Source: Anthostomella pinea (Eukaryota; Ascomycota; Sordariomycetes; Xylariales; Xylariaceae). Taken from it: a DNA stretch of 64,000 nt. The translations under genes and the position numbers were made by a program. Positions 62,124-64,000 of the stretch are shown piece by piece (position 1 is the first letter of the stretch; every line of letters begins with the position of its first letter). The stretch covers positions 558,001 through 622,000 of the forward strand of contig CAUWAG010000010.1 in NCBI GenBank assembly GCA_963556695.1, given 5' to 3'. The notes under the pieces were generated by a model. It searched no databases. It was not told the DNA's origin and worked only from the letters and a program-made list of their open reading frames with translations.

Positions 62124-63150
62124 GGGCAGAGGGCATAATGCGTGCTTAAACCATGATTAATTCACGGTACCTGACGAGGAGCTGAAGCCGCTGCGCTTAA
62201 GTCTTATTGTTGTGGGTGGTGTTATCGTTTATGACAGTGGTGGACTGAGAGCCCGATGATGAGTTGTGGCTAAGTGTAACTCTGCTTCACGGATGTCGCG
62301 ATTGTGTTCCTCTCGTTGAAGATCAAGTGTGCCATACCTCCTCCTTCTGTCTCAAATGATGAAAATTCCGTCAATTTTCTTTCTACCATCGAGATAGATG
62401 CATGGCGAAGAAAATTCTATTGGAGCTACGGGGAGCTGTGGCACTGGGGCTGAGTGAGAGTGTATATGAAGCTCAGATCGACATGAGCAAGTTAGAAATG
62501 AGTGTCTTCTTGCTGAAGGCCGCGAAAGAAGCCTCAATTGGTGGACACTGGGTTGGGAATCATGAAGTCTTTCCGAGGCCTTCGACCTGGGCTTCGGCCT
62601 GGGCATGCTTAGACTTCGGGGCGGACTTAGGGGTGAATAAAGACCTTGAGCATAGCCTCAACTGCCCAGGTGGCTACCAAGAGTGGTACATCTATATAGT
62701 GCGATACCCCTTAATCTTGGAATACGATGATAAGCCAACTTACAGGTTCAGCCGCAGCGGAGAGCGAGGCGCAGGTGTACGAAGACCCACTGCAAGAAAG
62801 TGCTGTCCAGGTTTTTCTGCCCGCGGGGAAACTTGACCGGCAATGCAGACGGAATTCAAAATGAGGCGTACGCAATTGAGCAATGCAGCTGTGCCCCGAT
62901 CGCGGGACTCTGCAGCAGCATCTGCACCGATACGGCACAGCATCTGCACCGGTGCGGCACAGCATCTGCACCGGTGCGGCACAGCATCTCCACCGGTGCG
63001 GCGCGGACTGCACGGGCCCGTCCCTGATAGACGCGGCCTGTAAATAGTCGATGTATAAGTCCACGCAGGAATCCGTCGTCTGCTGATAAACCACAGCCAG
63101 CTTTGCTACCGCGACATAGCTAAGCCCAAGAAAGAGTCACTTCCACAGCC
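62124..63150. other. Intergenic, with minisatellite before the carboxylesterase
   Basis: An open frame at 62402-62836 (144 codons) has no family features; it may be chance. The minisatellite at 62913-63000 lies 150 bp upstream of the carboxylesterase start. Confidence 0.45.
62913..63000. repeat. 22-bp minisatellite, four units
   Basis: Three near-identical units of 22 bp (62935-62956, 62957-62978, 62979-63000; core GCATCTGCACCGGTGCG) follow one diverged unit (62913-62934). The core contains the palindrome GCACCGGTGC. Confidence 0.85.
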
Positions 63151-64000
63151 ATGCGGACCTTCCTCCCCCTCGCGACCATAGCCGCCAGCGCCGCGGCAGC
63201 AGCCTCGATAAGCCGTCGGTCCGACCCGACGGTCGACTTGGGCTATGTGACACACCAAGGCCACAGCAACAGCCGCGGCGTCGACGAGTTCCTCGGTCTG
63301 CGCTTCGCAGCCCCACCACTGGGAGACCTCCGCTGGCGCGCCCCGGCGGACCCGGAGCCCGTCGCCGGTGTTCAGAACGCGACAGTCAAGCAGGCCGTCT
63401 GCGTGGGCCAGGACAAGTTGGTCGTCGCCGGCGTCACCGAGGAGGACTGTCTCTATGTGAACAGCGTACGTACATTTCAGTCTCCTAGGGGCTAATTTCA
63501 GCCCTTGCTCCCGAGGAACGCATCACGACTCTTTGTTGCTCGTCAAAAAGGAGTCATTGCTGACTCTGATTTGCTACCAGTACACGCCGTCCAAAGCGAC
63601 GGCCAACCCCGACGCGAAGCTGCCCGTGTGGGTGTATCTTCAGGGAGGCGGCTACCAGACTAATTCTGGGGGCAACTATAATGGCACCGAGGTGATTGTG
63701 CAGTCGGGGTACGATATCGTTCATGTCAATGTCAACTATCGCGTGGCCCAGCTCGGGTTTCTCGGCGGTGTGGCTGTGGTCGAGGGTGGTGGCGATTACA
63801 ATGTCGGGTTGCTGGATCAGTGGAAGGCACTGGAGTGGGTTCAGGAGCATATTGAGCAGGTAAGCTGATCATCTGCGAACAAGAAGGTGCCTTAATACTG
63901 ACAATTCGATTCGATAGTTTGGCGGAGACCCAGACCAAGTCGTCCTCCACGGTCCCTCTGCCGGAGCCGGGGCCGTCAGTCACATCATGACTGCCTACGA
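63151..64000 (+). CDS. Secreted type-B carboxylesterase/lipase, partial at window end
   Basis: Exons 63151-63465, 63581-63859 and 63918 onward; the window cuts the third exon. It hydrolyses carboxylic esters outside the cell. A signal peptide (MRTFLPLATIAASAAAAAS) is followed by the family's start, FLGLRFAAPPLGDLRWRAP, then EEDCLYVN just before intron 1, VWVYLQGGGYQ (oxyanion loop, with GGG), VNYRVAQLGFL, NVGLLDQWKALEWVQEHI and FGGDPDQVVLHGPSAGAG with the nucleophile Ser in GPSAG. The acid and His of the triad are beyond the window. The nucleophile elbow reads GPSAG rather than the usual GESAG; members with other residues exist. Confidence 0.93.

Noticed and set aside
62935..63000. CRISPR-like array
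   Set aside because: Units are contiguous without spacers; it is a tandem minisatellite in a eukaryotic genome.

Overview
The window reads as genomic DNA of a filamentous ascomycete (Pezizomycotina). Genes are split by short introns (about 49-140 bp, GT...AG), the families are typically fungal (Zn2Cys6 regulator, sedolisin, GH10 xylanase, alpha-arrestin, DUF1772, NmrA-like, 2EXR), and AT-rich repeat relics with C-to-T type decay resemble repeat-induced point mutation (RIP). I cannot name the species. Exon models were built by hand from splice signals and reading frame; every multi-exon model given with full coordinates adds up to a whole number of codons.

Layout. 1-3.1 kb: a Fot1/pogo-like transposon with 61-bp inverted repeats inserted in an open frame, its transposase broken by two stops, followed by an AT-rich tract with a solo LTR between two decayed direct repeats. 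3.2-5.7 kb: no intact gene. 5.7-11 kb: a D-2-hydroxyacid dehydrogenase, then a fusion of a DUF2235 hydrolase with a P-loop GTPase. 11.6 kb: a MITE. 12.2-24.3 kb: Zn2Cys6 regulator, organic-anion MFS transporter, 5-oxoprolinase and aspartate aminotransferase, a plausible 5-oxoproline/glutamate use cluster. 24.6-30.6 kb: a secreted GH10 xylanase whose cellulose-binding domain lies dead behind a stop codon, and an alpha-arrestin. 30.6-37.5 kb: gene-poor, with a second copy of the MITE and an 897-bp AT-rich transposon relic. 37.5-40.5 kb: sedolisin protease and a GlcG/UPF0303 protein. 41.2-50.3 kb: FAD monooxygenase, cytochrome P450, DUF1772 (anthrone-oxygenase-like), SnoaL/NTF2-like and NmrA-like genes, which look like a tailoring set of a secondary-metabolite or aromatic pathway without a backbone synthase in view. 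51.5-64 kb: a duplicated two-module secreted protein, an M14 carboxypeptidase with a 4-nt micro-exon, a frame-disrupted secreted protein, a 2EXR protein, a small hypothetical gene and the start of a secreted type-B carboxylesterase.

No rRNA, tRNA or CRISPR was recognised. The most unusual items are the DUF2235-GTPase fusion, the xylanase with the CBM1 relic, the micro-exon, and the pair of related MITEs.
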